A stretch of DNA of 64,000 nt. It comes from Pyrus communis. Its lineage: Eukaryota > Streptophyta > Magnoliopsida > Rosales > Rosaceae. The notes beneath the pieces are model-generated. The model saw only the letters and a list, made by a program, of their open reading frames with translations, was not told where the DNA came from and did not search any database. A program made the translations under genes and the position numbers. Positions 10,633-22,840 of this stretch are shown here, in pieces (the first letter of the stretch is position 1; the number at the start of each line of letters is the position of its first letter). Location: assembly GCF_963583255.1 (NCBI RefSeq), contig NC_084807.1:3001372-3065371 (forward strand). Direction: 5' to 3'.

Positions 10633-12617
10633 CCAACACTTTTTACCCTTTTATTTGAAGTCTTTTTAGAAGAAAAGTGAAACAAATAAAACCAAGATAA
10701 CTGTAAGTGAGAAGCCTATATCATCATCAAGAATAAAAAAAAGAAAACCGTTATTAGCATTCTAAAAATTTCAATTTGCACTCCTCATAATTGTATTTTT
10801 ATTTCTAAATATAGAAAGTTTAAAGTACAAAATGAGAATTTTAGACTGAGAATAATACTTCCTAAAATAATTGTACATAATACCAAAAGAGAAAATTATG
10901 CATACTGTCGCCTTGCTTGAACAAGCAAATGCTAATGCTGCTGCATCGGAAAATAAAACCCGAACCCAAATCTGAAAGCCAGGATCTAATTAAAGACGAG
11001 GATTTCAACCTCTGAAGTGTTAGTCCGATGAGCAAAAGGAAGTGGAAGAGGTTTTCTACGAGCCAATGAATATTATTTGGTATTCATTAAGAAAATAATG
11101 AAGCCCTTCAAAGCAAGGCATAGAAAAGAATCAAGAATGAGCCAGTACCTCACTTACGGCACAGTCCCTTAATTAGAAGTCGATTTACTTGTGATGCAAA
11201 CTTTAACATTAACTAAGATCTAACTAAGTAACTAACTCTTTCGGTTGGCAGAACCAACAGTAACACGCCTATTACAAATACAACAGTGGCACTTAGAAAA
11301 TATTTAACTAGTTTAATTGACTGTTTGATACTAATGATACCGTTACTTCGAACAGATGGAGGGATATAGGGTGAGCTTATCGAAATGGTCCCCAAAGCAT
11401 GGACGTTCTTGATAAAATGACCATTAAATGACATCCTTTCTTTAACGTTCTTTCTATGGGGTTCAAAGATATAATCACACGACATAGCATCGAGTGGCTT
11501 GTGATTCAACATTTGCATTCCAAATTAGCTACAGCCTTGCGGCCACAAGTTCGTTTCGCCCTAAGTTACTAATAAATTTAGGTATGTATCGAACAAACAG
11601 ACGTAATGTTACCATTCAATTACAATTAAAGTTGGTTAGCAGAACATGGTGTGTTAACAATATTATACATTTGAAAGACTAGCTCTTGGGATTTCAGGCC
11701 GTTTTACTCTCTTTCAAATAATAGACATTTCAACCATTTTTACTCGTGCCAATGCCTCCAAAAATTCTTGGATTTCTTGCCTAAAAACCGACAGCTACAT
11801 CAAAAGCACGTTTTTATGTAGTTTGACCATTAGTTCCCTCGATAGAGAAATAGGTTTGACAACTCAGCCAAAAAAAAAAAAAAAAAAGGCAAAAAAATCT
11901 TTAAACCCAAATAAAAAATAAAAGAAACAAGTTTGACAATTGAAAACTCGCTTTTGGTTGTCCATGAAATGACGATTCTTTTCTTCTTCTTTTTTTCATT
12001 TAAAAAAACATGAATATCACGATTTAATTCCAATAAAAAGGTCCACCGCCTACCCCTCTCACTTTTGAGCTGTTTGACAAACCATACTCGTAGAAAACAA
12101 ACACTAATAAAATTCAATTTTCCTACCAACATCTATCTACTATTATTAACAAAATAAACAAAGTAATTGAATAAGATAAAAAAATATCTTTACACACGTG
12201 ACAAAATGTCTCTTCTTAATGAGAAAAGACAGATTACATATAACGAGCTTTTACATAAAACAACTAAGTTTCTCAGAAGAAAATAAAACAAACATAAAGA
12301 AAGCCTAGGAAGAAAGAAATTCTAGAAAAAAGAACGGAGGTAATTTTTACACTTTTTTTAATCTTCTTATATATATTTTTTAATTGTAATTATCAAATGA
12401 ATAAATCAACCACCAACAACGAATATTATTTTTAATTATCAAGAAAGGAATGTACGCCTTTATCATTTTCCGAAACAAAATGGCAACTAGGTTAGCAACA
12501 TGGATTATAAGTCAAAAAGCAACAAATTTTGGTGGCCCAAAAAGCACAAGTTTTGGTGGCCCAAAAGCCTCAACCGATAATTAATTGTGATAAAGATACT
12601 CAGCGGCTAATCTTGTA
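10633..12617. other. Gene-free interval
   Basis: No supported gene. The first about 250 bp still belong to duplication copy 2. A tRNA-like box-B sequence (minus strand, 'gaggttgaaatcctc') occurs near 10998-11012. Around 12523-12567 the phrase 'ttttggtggcccaaaa' is repeated twice in tandem. Short frames at 11213-11518 and 11830-12132 have no recognisable domain. Confidence 0.4.
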
Positions 12618-12901
12618 GAGTAATGTTATTCATACCATATTTTTATATCACATTAGGTAGCATCTGATATGGACAGCCACATCATTTGAAAAATTTACAA
12701 AACTCAAGGAAATGAAGGAGAAAGACTCCTCGTATACCACAATCATCATTTAATTAATTAGTTTTTCTTAATTATTAGTTTATTAAATAATGAACTAAAT
12801 TTAAAAATCTGATTAATTCAAATGATGTGATTGTCCACATCAAATACCACCTAAAATGGTATGAAATGTTGTATAAAAACATGACATGAATAACATTACT
12901 C
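12618..12901. mobile_element. Mutator-like MITE, 284 bp
   Basis: It has perfect 16-bp terminal inverted repeats 'gagtaatgttattcat' / 'atgaataacattactc', with further inverted similarity inside ('tgatatggacagccacatca' against 'gatgtgattgtccacatca'). The flanks are 9-bp repeats aatcttgta (12609-12617) and aatctttta (12902-12910), 8 of 9 identical. It is non-coding and lies about 650 bp from the 3' end of the armadillo gene. Confidence 0.85.
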
Positions 12902-13546
12902 AATCTTTTAAAAGATTTCATCCATATTGGTGGTCAACAAAAGGGGCTTAACTTGTTGATGATAAATTAATTAACACTAAGCCAGAAAGATAACCCATAA
13001 AACAACCTAATAAACCACCGAGTGCAAATTATCCAAAGGGAAACCTCTTCCCTGAAGCCTTTCAGCTCAAGACAAACAACAACAACAAAGCCCTATTTCA
13101 CTAAGTAGAGTCTGCTTTCGTTTAAGATTTATTATGATAAGAATTTGACGTAAGAACGAAATATCTGCTGTCGACCACCTAACGCCCTCTCTTGCCCCTC
13201 CTCTTTTATCTGGACTTAAAATCGACAGTGTAAGATAAATTTATCTAGACAGAATTCAATTTTAGCTTAAGACAAGAAGAAAAATCTTACAAATTAAGTT
13301 CATCTTAGCTTATCTTATCTTAAATTTAACGGCAATAGCTAGTCATAGATCAAAGCAACAATACCGATGCTCTATTTTTGTCGGACAAAAAAATTGATAA
13401 TTCAACACCACCTGAAGATGTTAATCAATCAGTCAATCATTCCTTCCGTTTTTTAATGAAAAGGTTAATCAATCATTCCTAATTATCATACATTGAACTC
13501 GTAAAATCTACAATATCCACATCACTAAAAAAAATTAACACCAAAT

Positions 13547-14506
13547 TTACGAAGTTTGGTTTAGTAGAGAATGAAACCGCGGATCCCTGAAAACGCTGGC
13601 AATGGATCCGCTCCCGCCATCAACCACCTTCAGCAGCGCAACTGCCTTGCTCTTCGCTTTTGCGCTGCCACTCTCCGCCACATCAGCAATCCCATCCACC
13701 ACTCCCAGCCCCTCCTCCCTCACCTCCCTCAGCGCCCTCTCTCCGCCGCACCTGGACAGATTAAGCAGCGCACCCACCGCGTTCTCCTTACTCCTCAAGC
13801 TGGACCCGGTCGAGAGATCCAGCAAATCGGCCAAAACCCTGACCCCGGAAACCCTCTGAAACGCTTCCTCGCTCTCCTCGCACCCGGCCACCTGAGCGAT
13901 CACAGCCGTGGCGTCCTCCACGATCCCCACGCGCCCGTCCTTCACCACCAAAGTAAAAAGCGCGGGAACGGCCCCGAGCTCCACCAGCGCGCCGCGGTTG
14001 AGCGCGTAGAGAGCGATCCCGAACAGCGCCTTCAGCGCATCCTTCACCGACCGCGCGGGAGAATTGGGGCTCTTGACGATGTCGATCAGAGAGTAGACGA
14101 TGTCGCGCTTGGAGCCGATCATGGGGCGGTAGTCGTCGACGACGAGGAGGCTGTGGAGGGTGGCGGCGGAGGACTGAACGGCGAAGGGGGAGGAGGAAGG
14201 GGATGCGTGGTGGCGGAGAACGTGGGAGAGAGCGTCGAGGAGGCCGCGGGTGGAGATGAGGGAGTGGCGGCAGGAGATGGAGACGTTTAGGAGGGCGGCA
14301 GCGGCGTCGTCTTGGAGGGAAGGGGAGGAGTCGAAGAGGGTTTCGGACAAGTAAGGTATGGCGCCGGATTCGGCGACGAGGGGGCGGCTGTCTGGGTCGA
14401 GCTTGGTGATGAGGCGAAGCTCTTTGAGAGCGTCGGCTCGGGTTTGGGAGGAGACGGAGCTGAGCTTGGAGACCAAGGACCGAACCGTACGGACCTTCAC
14501 TTCCAT
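13547..14506 (-). CDS. Armadillo-repeat protein (PUB4-like, no U-box)
   Basis: This single exon encodes 319 residues of helical ARM repeats, with phrases such as 'DDAAAALLNVS', 'SKENAVGALLNLSRCGG' and 'AKAKSKAVALLKVV'. These resemble the ARM domain of plant U-box ligases, but the length leaves no room for a U-box. Proteins of this kind are usually annotated as U-box protein 4-like and are thought to be protein-binding scaffolds; the partner is unknown. I place the start at 14506 (MEVKVRTVRS) because the repeat fold begins there. The frame stays open 81 codons further upstream, to 14749, but that part is low complexity and looks like leader. The coding stretch is much richer in G+C than its surroundings, which creates long false frames on the other strand. 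Confidence 0.9.
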   Translation of the reverse strand: MEVKVRTVRSLVSKLSSVSSQTRADALKELRLITKLDPDSRPLVAESGAIPYLSETLFDSSPSLQDDAAAALLNVSISCRHSLISTRGLLDALSHVLRHHASPSSSPFAVQSSAATLHSLLVVDDYRPMIGSKRDIVYSLIDIVKSPNSPARSVKDALKALFGIALYALNRGALVELGAVPALFTLVVKDGRVGIVEDATAVIAQVAGCEESEEAFQRVSGVRVLADLLDLSTGSSLRSKENAVGALLNLSRCGGERALREVREEGLGVVDGIADVAESGSAKAKSKAVALLKVVDGGSGSIASVFRDPRFHSLLNQTS

Positions 14507-14749
14507 TTTTGCGATGTCTGATTGTGTTTGGATCTGGAACTCTGGGATTTGGGTCGTGTTTGTTGGGATGATTGCAAGAGGAAAGGGATAAGATTTTGAT
14601 AGGAGGAATGATATGGGTGCTGGGTGGTTGGTTGTGTTTGAAATGGAAGTGCGTGCGAGTTGACAAGTTACGAACTCGGAATTGGTCAACCTTTCGTGCA
14701 TTATGTGCACTTCTCTTTCCTCCCTCTCCCCGCCAAACTTGCATGTCAA

Positions 14750-15111
14750 TTAACAAGAAATAGTGAAAATGCTGGATTGTTGAGCGGTTTGTTTGTGTTT
14801 TTAGAAAAAAAATTGTTTTTTGAATTTCAGTTATGTGCTTCTTTAGAAAGTACTTTTAAGTATCTTTCTAGTATTTATATTTTTAAAAAGAATTGATTCT
14901 AAAAATATTTTTATTAGAAAAACTTTTAATCATTTTAAAAATGCTTCTAAAAGAGCTATGGTTAGAGTTTTTTTTCCTTCTTAACTCACTGTATTTTGAA
15001 TTTAAATTCTTTTCTTGTTCCTGTTATAATATATTAGTGTAAACTATCACTTATAATAAATAAATAAAAACTTTCGAAAAAAAAAAGTAAAAAGAGTAAA
15101 TGTGTACGGAT
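14750..15111. other. Upstream flank of the armadillo gene
   Basis: AT-rich sequence with no gene or clear promoter element beyond general AT-richness. It presumably contains the promoter and 5' leader of the minus-strand armadillo gene. Confidence 0.35.
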
Positions 15112-15335
15112 GTCGGGTTATTCCCAAGAGGATCCTCGTTGGATTCTCTTTGTGAGGATCCTGGGAATCCTCCAATCACATCTGTTTATCGTATATCGTG
15201 TGGTAAAAAATTATTGGAAATTTTTTTATTTAAAATTGAATATAAACAGTACCTGACAAAAACTGACCTCATTATGTACGATGAACGGATGTGCGCCGGA
15301 TCCTCACTCGGGTTATTTCCTCTTGGTGAACGGTA
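15112..15335. mobile_element. Foldback-type MITE with 'gaggatcc' ends
   Basis: The left part repeats 'gaggatcct' motifs (15128, 15155), and the right part has the inverted 'cggatcctcactcggg' and 'ttcctcttgg'. The middle contains inverted segments ('cgtatatcgtg' against 'gtacgatgaacgg'). I recognise this as a common Rosaceae-type MITE from memory. A more decayed relative may lie at about 16115-16255. Neither has a usable ORF. Confidence 0.5.
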
Positions 15336-15383
15336 ATGTTCATTTTTAATAAACTATATTTAAAAGTATTTATTGTACACCAC

Positions 15384-15546
15384 ATAGTACTATGGTCTAA
15401 TATTATTTTTCTTCATTTGCAAGTGAAATGTCTTAGGTTTGATTTTCGCCAAAGACGTACTTGAACTATATTATTACTAATTCATTATGAGGCTAAACTC
15501 ACCTTCTTTTCTTTAGTATAGATAATCAACTAGTTAAAAAAATATA
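15384..15546 (+). repeat. tRNA-like SINE family copy
   Basis: This carries the family core: 'ggtctaatattatttttctt', then 'cttaggtttgattttcgcc' in the box-B position, 'aaagacg', and the 3' 'ctttagtatagataatc'. It is among the better preserved copies, together with 30521-30690. Confidence 0.6.
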
Positions 15547-16624
15547 TTTTTACTGTACAACAAGCGGATGATGATGCCTGATGGTGGATGTATACTTATG
15601 TTTTGAAATATAAGTCTACAGAAAGTGGGGAATTTGCTTTATTATTTTGTTTTTCAAAAGGATGATGATTGATGACCTAACTGCACGTTATATATGATTC
15701 GTGTAATGAAGAAAATAATTTAATTCCGCTGGGAATGGTTGGTTCTGACTCCACACTCAGCCTTTGTATGACCCCGTCATTTACGCGAATGATCGGGCGG
15801 TTTGAAATAAAAATTATTTGAGAAATATAAATGAATATGTAGATAATACTATCTTATATAAATCCACGTTGAGAATATGTAATTACTAAAAAAGATTAAG
15901 AGAGAGAAATTATATTTATTAGAAATAGTATTGTATATTGATTTTATTGATGATGGCAAGGCAACCAACTATTAAAAGTAGGGTGTGGGCCCTAGGGTGT
16001 GCAGGTTGACGGCGCTTGAACGAATGGTATCAAACAGAAAAATAGTTTAAAAGATGAAAGGAGGGGGACGAGGATATTTTCAGGATTTTATTTTTTTGGG
16101 ATTTTAGAGATTTTATATTTTAATTGTTCATTGTATATCGTAATGTTAGTTTTTGTTGAGTATATTTATGTTTAATTTTAAATAAAAAAATTTAAATAAT
16201 TTTTAACTGCATGATATACAATAAATAATTATAATGTGAGAATCTTTAAGATGCTTACAATTTGAATCCGAATGGAATCAAATTCGAAGGAGAGGAGGCT
16301 TGAAGTTGGTGTGGCAGTGGCAACAAAAGTCAATCAGTCTCATGGAAATGTAAGACTTTTGTCAATGGCGGTGACACGAGTCTTACGTCAGCCTTTGATA
16401 CTATCTACTTTATCATATGATTTTATATTCATCAATGTTGTAATGCCCAAAAAAATATGAAGTGGGCCAACATAGTTAAAAGGATTAGACATAGACCAAA
16501 GTTGGGGTGAGGGGGTTTCTGTCTCTTTGGAGAGAGCCTGCTTTCTCTTTGGGCCTAAAGAAAAAGGAACTTCGTGGGTTGAATTCTAATAAGGGGAAGG
16601 GAAGTTCGGTTAAATCACATAATG
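15547..16624. other. Gene-free interval
   Basis: No supported gene. A frame at 16272-16460 has no family resemblance. A decayed MITE-like region may occupy 16115-16255. Confidence 0.35.
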
Positions 16625-16712
16625 GGTAACTTAGTTTGATATCGAATTCGTCATCTATGAGATTTGAACTTAAGACCTCTCACTTCTAAGCGAAACCAAA
16701 AGGCCTGGCCTC
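16625..16712 (-). repeat. tRNA-like SINE family copy, inverted
   Basis: On the minus strand this reads 'agaagtgagaggtcttaagt' followed by 'tcaaatctca' and 'gatgacgaa', the same core as the plus-strand copies. It is truncated at both ends. Confidence 0.5.
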
Positions 16713-16751
16713 CCGAGGAAATATTTGTGAGCACCTATCTTGAGCTCTATG

Positions 16752-17371
16752 CAGTGGCAGATCTAGGATTTTAAACTCGGGGGGTCCCAATAATAAAGGT
16801 TAAAAAATTTATAGACAAAAATAACATTGAAAAGTTAATATAATTATAATTATATCTCGATCTGTGAGAATTGAAACAAGTGGAGGTATGATATTGGAGT
16901 AATATAATTATAATATGGGATTGGGTGGGATTAGAAATTTAGGGTTTTGGGTGAATATAAGAAAGATGGGGGGATTAGGGGGAAAAGCAGTGGAACGGGG
17001 AAAGGAGAAGCGAAAGGGATTCCTGGGACGGGAAAGATGGCCCATGTAGGGCTAGACTTTCAAAAAGATTATGGAATCATGTTGCAAACGGTGGACCAAT
17101 TGCAAACGTGTGTCTCATTGGTTTTAAAAAAAATAACAAATTGGCCAAAACACTGCGTTTTGGACCAATTTTTTTAAATGCCCTCTTTTCTTTCTTCTCT
17201 CTTGTTGTCTTCTTCTCTGTTGCAAGGTGCAACCTGCTGCTGCTGCAGCACAGACAGTCTGCACTGGCCTCGTGTTCGAGTATGAGGGGTCCTCCAGAAA
17301 ATTTCTAGCAGCATTTTAGGATCGCCGAGGAGTCCTGTGACCTCCCAAGTCCCTCTGTAGATCCGTCTCTG
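16752..17371. mobile_element. hAT non-autonomous element, 620 bp
   Basis: The ends are 'cagtggcagatcta' and, inverted, 'cagagacggatcta'. The element is flanked by a perfect 8-bp duplication 'gctctatg' at 16744-16751 and 17372-17379, the hAT hallmark. The interior contains short frames (16947-17177, 17108-17308) without any transposase similarity. Confidence 0.88.
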
Positions 17372-18913
17372 GCTCTATGTAAGGGAGAGAGGAAGACCTA
17401 GAGTGGTAAGTTTCATGCAACCCTAAACCCTAATATTTTCTCTACGTAATTCCTTTCTATCCAAACAACAAAGGAATCAGATTACACCGATACCCTTTGA
17501 TTCTTGCTTATTTCCATGTTTAGAAGGAGTTTTTAAACCCTAGACATATAAGGTGCAAAATCCCGTCCCCGGATTTCACTATTTAAAATTACGTATTTCA
17601 TATTCTTAGTTTCGACGCATTTATAATTACAGCATATAGTTTTTTTTTTCTTTCCGATAAGTAAAAGGACGAAAACACCCTTAATGAACTAAACGGAATT
17701 TTTGAGGAGGTATTAAATTCCTATATGTTTTGTCACTTTTATTTATATATTTGGATAGAGCTCAACCTCACGAGTGCGTAGGTGAAAATCGTTTGTGAAA
17801 GAAGTTTTAACGAATGAGAAATTAGCGGTTAAATGCAGGGGTAAAATAGTAATTAACCACTAATATGGAAGGCTCTAAATTTGCTAGAGCAGCAATTTGG
17901 GTGTGATGTGTATGACTGAGATGGGAAGAAGAGAAGAGAAATGAGGGAAAGGATGGGAGAAACTGGCCAATCAGAAATGAGAGAAATGAGGGAAAGGAGG
18001 GGAGGGAGGAATTAGATAACCCGGACCCCCTATTCGACCCGCCGACCCAACCCAACCGCATCTCCTTATTTCGGCCACCATTGACGACGAGATCGATGCC
18101 ATATTGATCCTCACTTCGAACCCAGTCGATCCCTATTCCATTTTCACTCAAACTCGACAAGGATTGGCTTCATTTTCTCGAAGAATGACGTCGGTGGCAC
18201 CAAGAGGTCTATGGCTACGATCCGCCATTCTTGAAAGTATTACAGTCAATTACCACCATCAATCAACTTCTTTCAACCCTAGGAACAATGCCCATAGGTT
18301 GGTTGAGGCATCATAGCTTGTTTTGGAGTCGAATCAAGAACACCCATTTCTAGGGTTTCGACGGATCGAGGGAAATTTCAGGTATTTTCCGGCTGAATTG
18401 GACTTCACCAGGTATAAAAGTTCTTCCCCTTGTTGTGTTCTATAATTCTGTAAAATTTGGTAATTTTTGGAGTTTGTCGGAAAATTGGGTTTCAGTTCGC
18501 TGAAAACCGACGCGTGGCTAATGGGCCGACGATGCATTTTTAAGTTAAATTAGATGTCTTGATTTTAGATTTGATATCCGTTTGATGTGATTTGATTGTT
18601 TGAACCTAGTTTCATTATGGTATGCCACTTGATCAGTATAAGAATCGACGATCTGACCATTGGATCGACACCAAACTTTAATACATTATAGTACGTAATA
18701 TTTTAGGACATTAGGAATTGACAAATCGAGAATCCGACATACGAATCTTGATGAATTGAATTACTGAGGTTGACTTTGATCCAAATGTTTGTAACCGTCC
18801 TTAAGTTCTAAAATTAGTATTACTAGAGACTAAGTGAGGCTTTGCGGGCCTATCTTAGTGAGTGACTTTAATATATGTGATATTGTTATTACCCTGATTT
18901 CATATTTAGTATT

Positions 18914-21687
18914 TGATGTGTATTTAAACTAACCTAAATAATAGACTAATCTAAACCAAATTAAACTCTCAAGCGCACGAATCAATTGTAGTAATATATG
19001 CAAATACGAGGTCGATCCCACATGGATTGCTTTAACACCAATTTAACCAATTAATCATGCTAGACTTAAATAAACAAACAAAGGATATATTGAATTGAAT
19101 AATTGATTAAAACTATAATTAACAAGAAAAAGAAAAGACAATTAATTAAAATAAACACACGACTCAAGAAGAAATTGAGAAACAATGGAAGTCTAAGGTT
19201 ATGAATCCACCAATAACAATCCTATTTACTTTTCCTAGAGCCAATTACTATCCAATTACCATGCCAATGTTAAAGGTTGTTCTTTCTAAGGTATGGATTA
19301 ATCCATGGTCAGGCATCAACTCTTGTATCTCTACATGATAATTATATCCTATTGGTTAGGATAAAAACCCATTAAGTGTAGAAGAATCATGTCAACCAAG
19401 TAGGACTATTGGTCATCCTCACTAGTTTGTCTACTCTTCTTAATCTTAGTTCCAATGAACCTAATTGATTGGTCATCCTCATAGATTTATCTAAATCTCT
19501 AGATGAAAAATTCCTAAAGGTGATCAATCATTAGAAATCCGAATCTAGAATAAAATATCCACAAAGATTAAGAATCTAACATGGCATATAATCGGATAAT
19601 AATCAACAAAGTACTTCGCAAATATTCATGTCATGGCTTCATCATAAACCTTAGAAAATAACTTAGTTACACATAGAAATAAAAATAAAAGAAAGATAGA
19701 ACCCGAAGTCCACGGCAAAGCACATCCCTAAGCTCTTCTTCACTAGTTGCGGAGATGGTGAATGGTAGTATGATGTGGGCGATATGGGTTATGCGGGCGT
19801 GGATGGATGGATATATTAGAGAGAGCTTAGGGACCTTATTTATACTAGAAAACCCTCAAAAGTCTAGGAGAAACTCTCCTTAAATAAAACAAACTCCTAA
19901 ACAGTTAATGACACAAACTAGGGAAGAATCCTTCTTGGCTTGGGAAACCCGTCATCTGCAGGGCCGGCCCTATCCCAGGGCTAGCAAGGCGACCGTCCGG
20001 GGCCTCAAAAACTCGAGGGGCACCAAAAATTGATAGGGATGTATTTCCATAAGCCTATAAATTTTGAAACCTTGGTTTAATCAACAAGAACTTTAGGCAG
20101 CAGCGGTGGTGTTACGCGTCTTGCTCAATAGGACGGTGTCGTGTTCAAAACCTGATGTGTTCAGTATTTTTTCCAATTTTTTACGATATTCTGTTTAGGA
20201 TCAGTGCAAGGCACCTTATCCTTTCCCTTTCATGCCTTTCCCCTCACCATTTAACATCGGGATGTAATTTGCACAACAAACTAAACAGCTAACTTAATGC
20301 CAAGAATTCATTAAAATACAAATAATTAATAAAACAATAAATTAGAAATATGGTGCCCAACACCTATTAATGTTCTTCCTCAACCCTTTTGTCGTCTCTT
20401 TTAACTTCCATGAGCAAAAGCCATGCCTCTCAAATTCTCTTATTTTATTTATAAAGAAATATAATTCTTGAAAAAATAATTTTACAGTAACAATCACATA
20501 TGGTTGTAGGTCAGAGAAAATTGCAAAGGTATAGGGAGGAAGAGGTAGAATTGGAGAAGGATTTTGATAACAAATTTATCTAGCTAACGAATTTCAGAAA
20601 AAATTACGAAAAAAATTTCATTAGTTCTACAAGATTTACGGGTTAAAATGTGAATGATGAGAGGTTCCATGTCGAGAGGCATAGCTGCTGCGACCCGTGG
20701 AGGAAGTGAAAGAGATAAAAGTTAAAGTTTGAGGAAGAACAAAGATAGGTGATGAGACTCAGAATTCTAATTATTTTTAATTCTCTCATCCATTGCTTAT
20801 ACATTTCAATTAAAAACTCAAAAATATGATATACTGTTGTAGTCGCATATTGACAAAGTAGGTAAATAAGAAAAAAACACCTCACAGTTTTATATAAAAG
20901 CACTCCAAAATTTCAAGGGGAAACATCTACTTGTAAGCCTAGGTTTTGGTTCTCTTCTCTCAAACCAAATGTTGTGTCACCAATAGAAATAAACACGTTA
21001 ATCAACTCTTAAATAATAATTCAATCATCAACTTCCATGTCATTTAGTTTACCATATTTTGTCTACAAATTTAGTATTCTTAACATTACCCTTTCTAAAT
21101 TATTAAATTTGGTGTGCTTTTCTAAGTGTTATTTTATCGAAGTTTTACCTATGAAAATAAATAATTTTTATTATATGGAGTTAGGGCATATTTTTTGATG
21201 TCGCCCTGGGCCTCAAAAATCTCAAGACCGGCCCTGGTCATCTATCTTGCAGGCCAGTTTTGGGGTTGATTTATCTTCTGGAAAATTCTGTAAAAATATG
21301 GAAATATAGCTTTATCTCTTATCTTTCCAGGCATTTATTGCACGTCACTAGGAAAAATTGGGAAAGCCTTCAAATCTTCATTCTCCTACAACTGTGCAAT
21401 TCTGACATGAAAACAACTTCTACGGGATTCATTTGTGAAACTAGAATGAATGGCTCCATGAAAAATTATGACATTCGGACACAACGATCTTCAGCCTCTT
21501 AGCTTCCTTCACCAATTAGCCTTGCATCAAAACTCCTCCGGAAAGTCGAATTATCACCAAAAACGTCCTAAGTGCACAGAATGGCTGAAACTAAGAAAAT
21601 GAAAGTAATAAGGCTCTTTTATAATCAATTCCTTAACAAAACATAGGGATAATTAATATGAAAATATGATAAATAATGTACCTATCA
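18914..21687 (-). mobile_element. Solo LTR, about 1.5 kb before a later hAT insertion
   Basis: On the minus strand the element runs from 'tgataggtac' to 'aatacacatca' (TG...CA). The flanks are 5-bp repeats gtatt (18909-18913) and gtatc (21688-21692), 4 of 5 identical. With the 1278-bp hAT element and one target copy removed, the LTR is about 1.49 kb. It contains no ORF. Confidence 0.75.
19959..21236. mobile_element. hAT non-autonomous element, 1278 bp
   Basis: The ends are 'cagggccggccct' and, inverted, 'cagggccggtcttgag'. The flanks are 8-bp repeats gtcatctg (19951-19958) and gtcatcta (21237-21244), 7 of 8 identical. No transposase is left; frames such as 20643-20903 are unrelated. It sits inside the solo LTR, so it is the younger insertion. 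A related but smaller element is at 27549-27970. Confidence 0.88.
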
Positions 21688-22035
21688 GTATCCTTTGTGG
21701 ATATGACTTGGTTTTATAAATGTGATTTTTATTAAAATGTTATTTTTAATAATTAGCCATCGATCTATTATTATGAAATGTGATTTGACTTGTGCATAAG
21801 GAATATTTGTGAAATTCATGTTGGATTGTTTGTTAAATGTGAAGGCTAGCAGTGGACCATTAACCCATTGTCATGGGGATTCGTTGCTTCGATATCATTT
21901 CATTTCTTGCTTCGTTGGTCCATTCTAAATTTAGTACTTGTGCTTGTTTCATTTCGTTGAGCTTTCATGAATTTAGTAACTTGATTCATGTCTTGTTTCT
22001 TCAAGCCGTTGTTATGTTTCTTGGACTTCCGGTCA

Positions 22036-22345
22036 ATTCTGTTGAGTGGTCAGGTGCTGGGTTCCGCTGGGGTTCCATTGAATGGTTCGGTTTCCTGCTC
22101 CATTTGGATTCCGTTGAGTGGTCCAGAATCGTATAATGCTTTGGATTTCGTTGAGTGGTCCGATATCCATTGTTCTCCATGATTTCGTTGAGTGGTCCAA
22201 AATTGTATCCATTCGGATTCCATTGAGAGGTCCGGAATCCCTTCTACTCCATGACTTCATTGAGTGGTTCAGAATTCTGCTTAGTATTTTGGTTCCGTTG
22301 AGTGGTCCGTAACCCGATGTTGTTGGATTTCGTTGAGTGGTCCGA
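22036..22345 (+). repeat. Minisatellite with core 'cgttgagtggtccg', about 9 units
   Basis: The core 'ttccgttgagtggtccg' recurs near 22036, 22073, 22107, 22149, 22188, 22226, 22259, 22295 and 22333, at spacings of 33-42 bp. The spacers often contain 'tggatt' before the core and 'aaatc' after it. Overlapping short frames in three phases here are products of the repeat, not genes. Confidence 0.8.
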
Positions 22346-22840
22346 AATCACATCCTTGACTTTGTTGATTTGTTGGATTTGGTCTAAATTGAGAAAGCTT
22401 TAGAGATGTAGGTTTCGACCAAACTGTATCGCTCTAGTCCTGCATTTTGGTGTATTGTATGAGTTATTAATTGACATGATTGTGCATTGGTGTTGGAAAG
22501 CATATGTGTGTGTGAATGGCAAGATGACAACTCTTGTTTGGCTTATGGTTGATGTGTAGTGTGGTACTGTATGTTTTCTACTAGGAAGTGTTTTAGGAAA
22601 AGTTCAGAGTTTAACAAATGGTGAACTACGGATGACTTGATCCCGTCGAAGAGTACGTAGGTAGTCTAACAAAGAGGTTAGATGCAACCATAGAGTAAAC
22701 AAAAAATTACTACACAATTCGAATCTTGAGTTGTGCTTTGTTCATATCCCGGAGGTGGGGTATGTTAGATATATTGGTATTTGGTGATGTCATGTGTTGA
22801 TCCTGGACGTATGTCGGAATCGGGCCTTGACATAAGGAGG

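Larger units (their letters stand above)
17380..22840 (+). repeat. LTR-like composite block with nested insertions
   Basis: This has no gene. The ends of this block resemble a long Gypsy-type LTR: its last about 200 bp (22636-22840, ending near 'atcgggccttgacata') recur in diverged form at 45246-45420. A minisatellite occupies 22036-22345. A solo LTR (18914-21687) interrupts it, and that LTR is interrupted by a hAT element (19959-21236). I could not define exact termini, so the assignment to an LTR is tentative. Confidence 0.4.

Noticed and set aside
13571..14290. Long plus-strand frame (239 codons) opposite the armadillo gene, and other frames overlapping it
   Set aside because: It is an antisense by-product of GC-rich coding sequence, with Pro/His/Arg/Gly-rich translation and no domain. 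The minus-strand frame has clear ARM repeats.
13788..14756. A second long minus-strand frame (322 codons) in another phase of the armadillo gene
   Set aside because: The translation is Arg/Pro-rich noise typical of a shifted GC-rich frame, while the other phase matches a known fold.
22033..22312. Overlapping frames with repeated 'SVEWSG' or 'PLNGI' text
   Set aside because: They are translations of the minisatellite in several phases.
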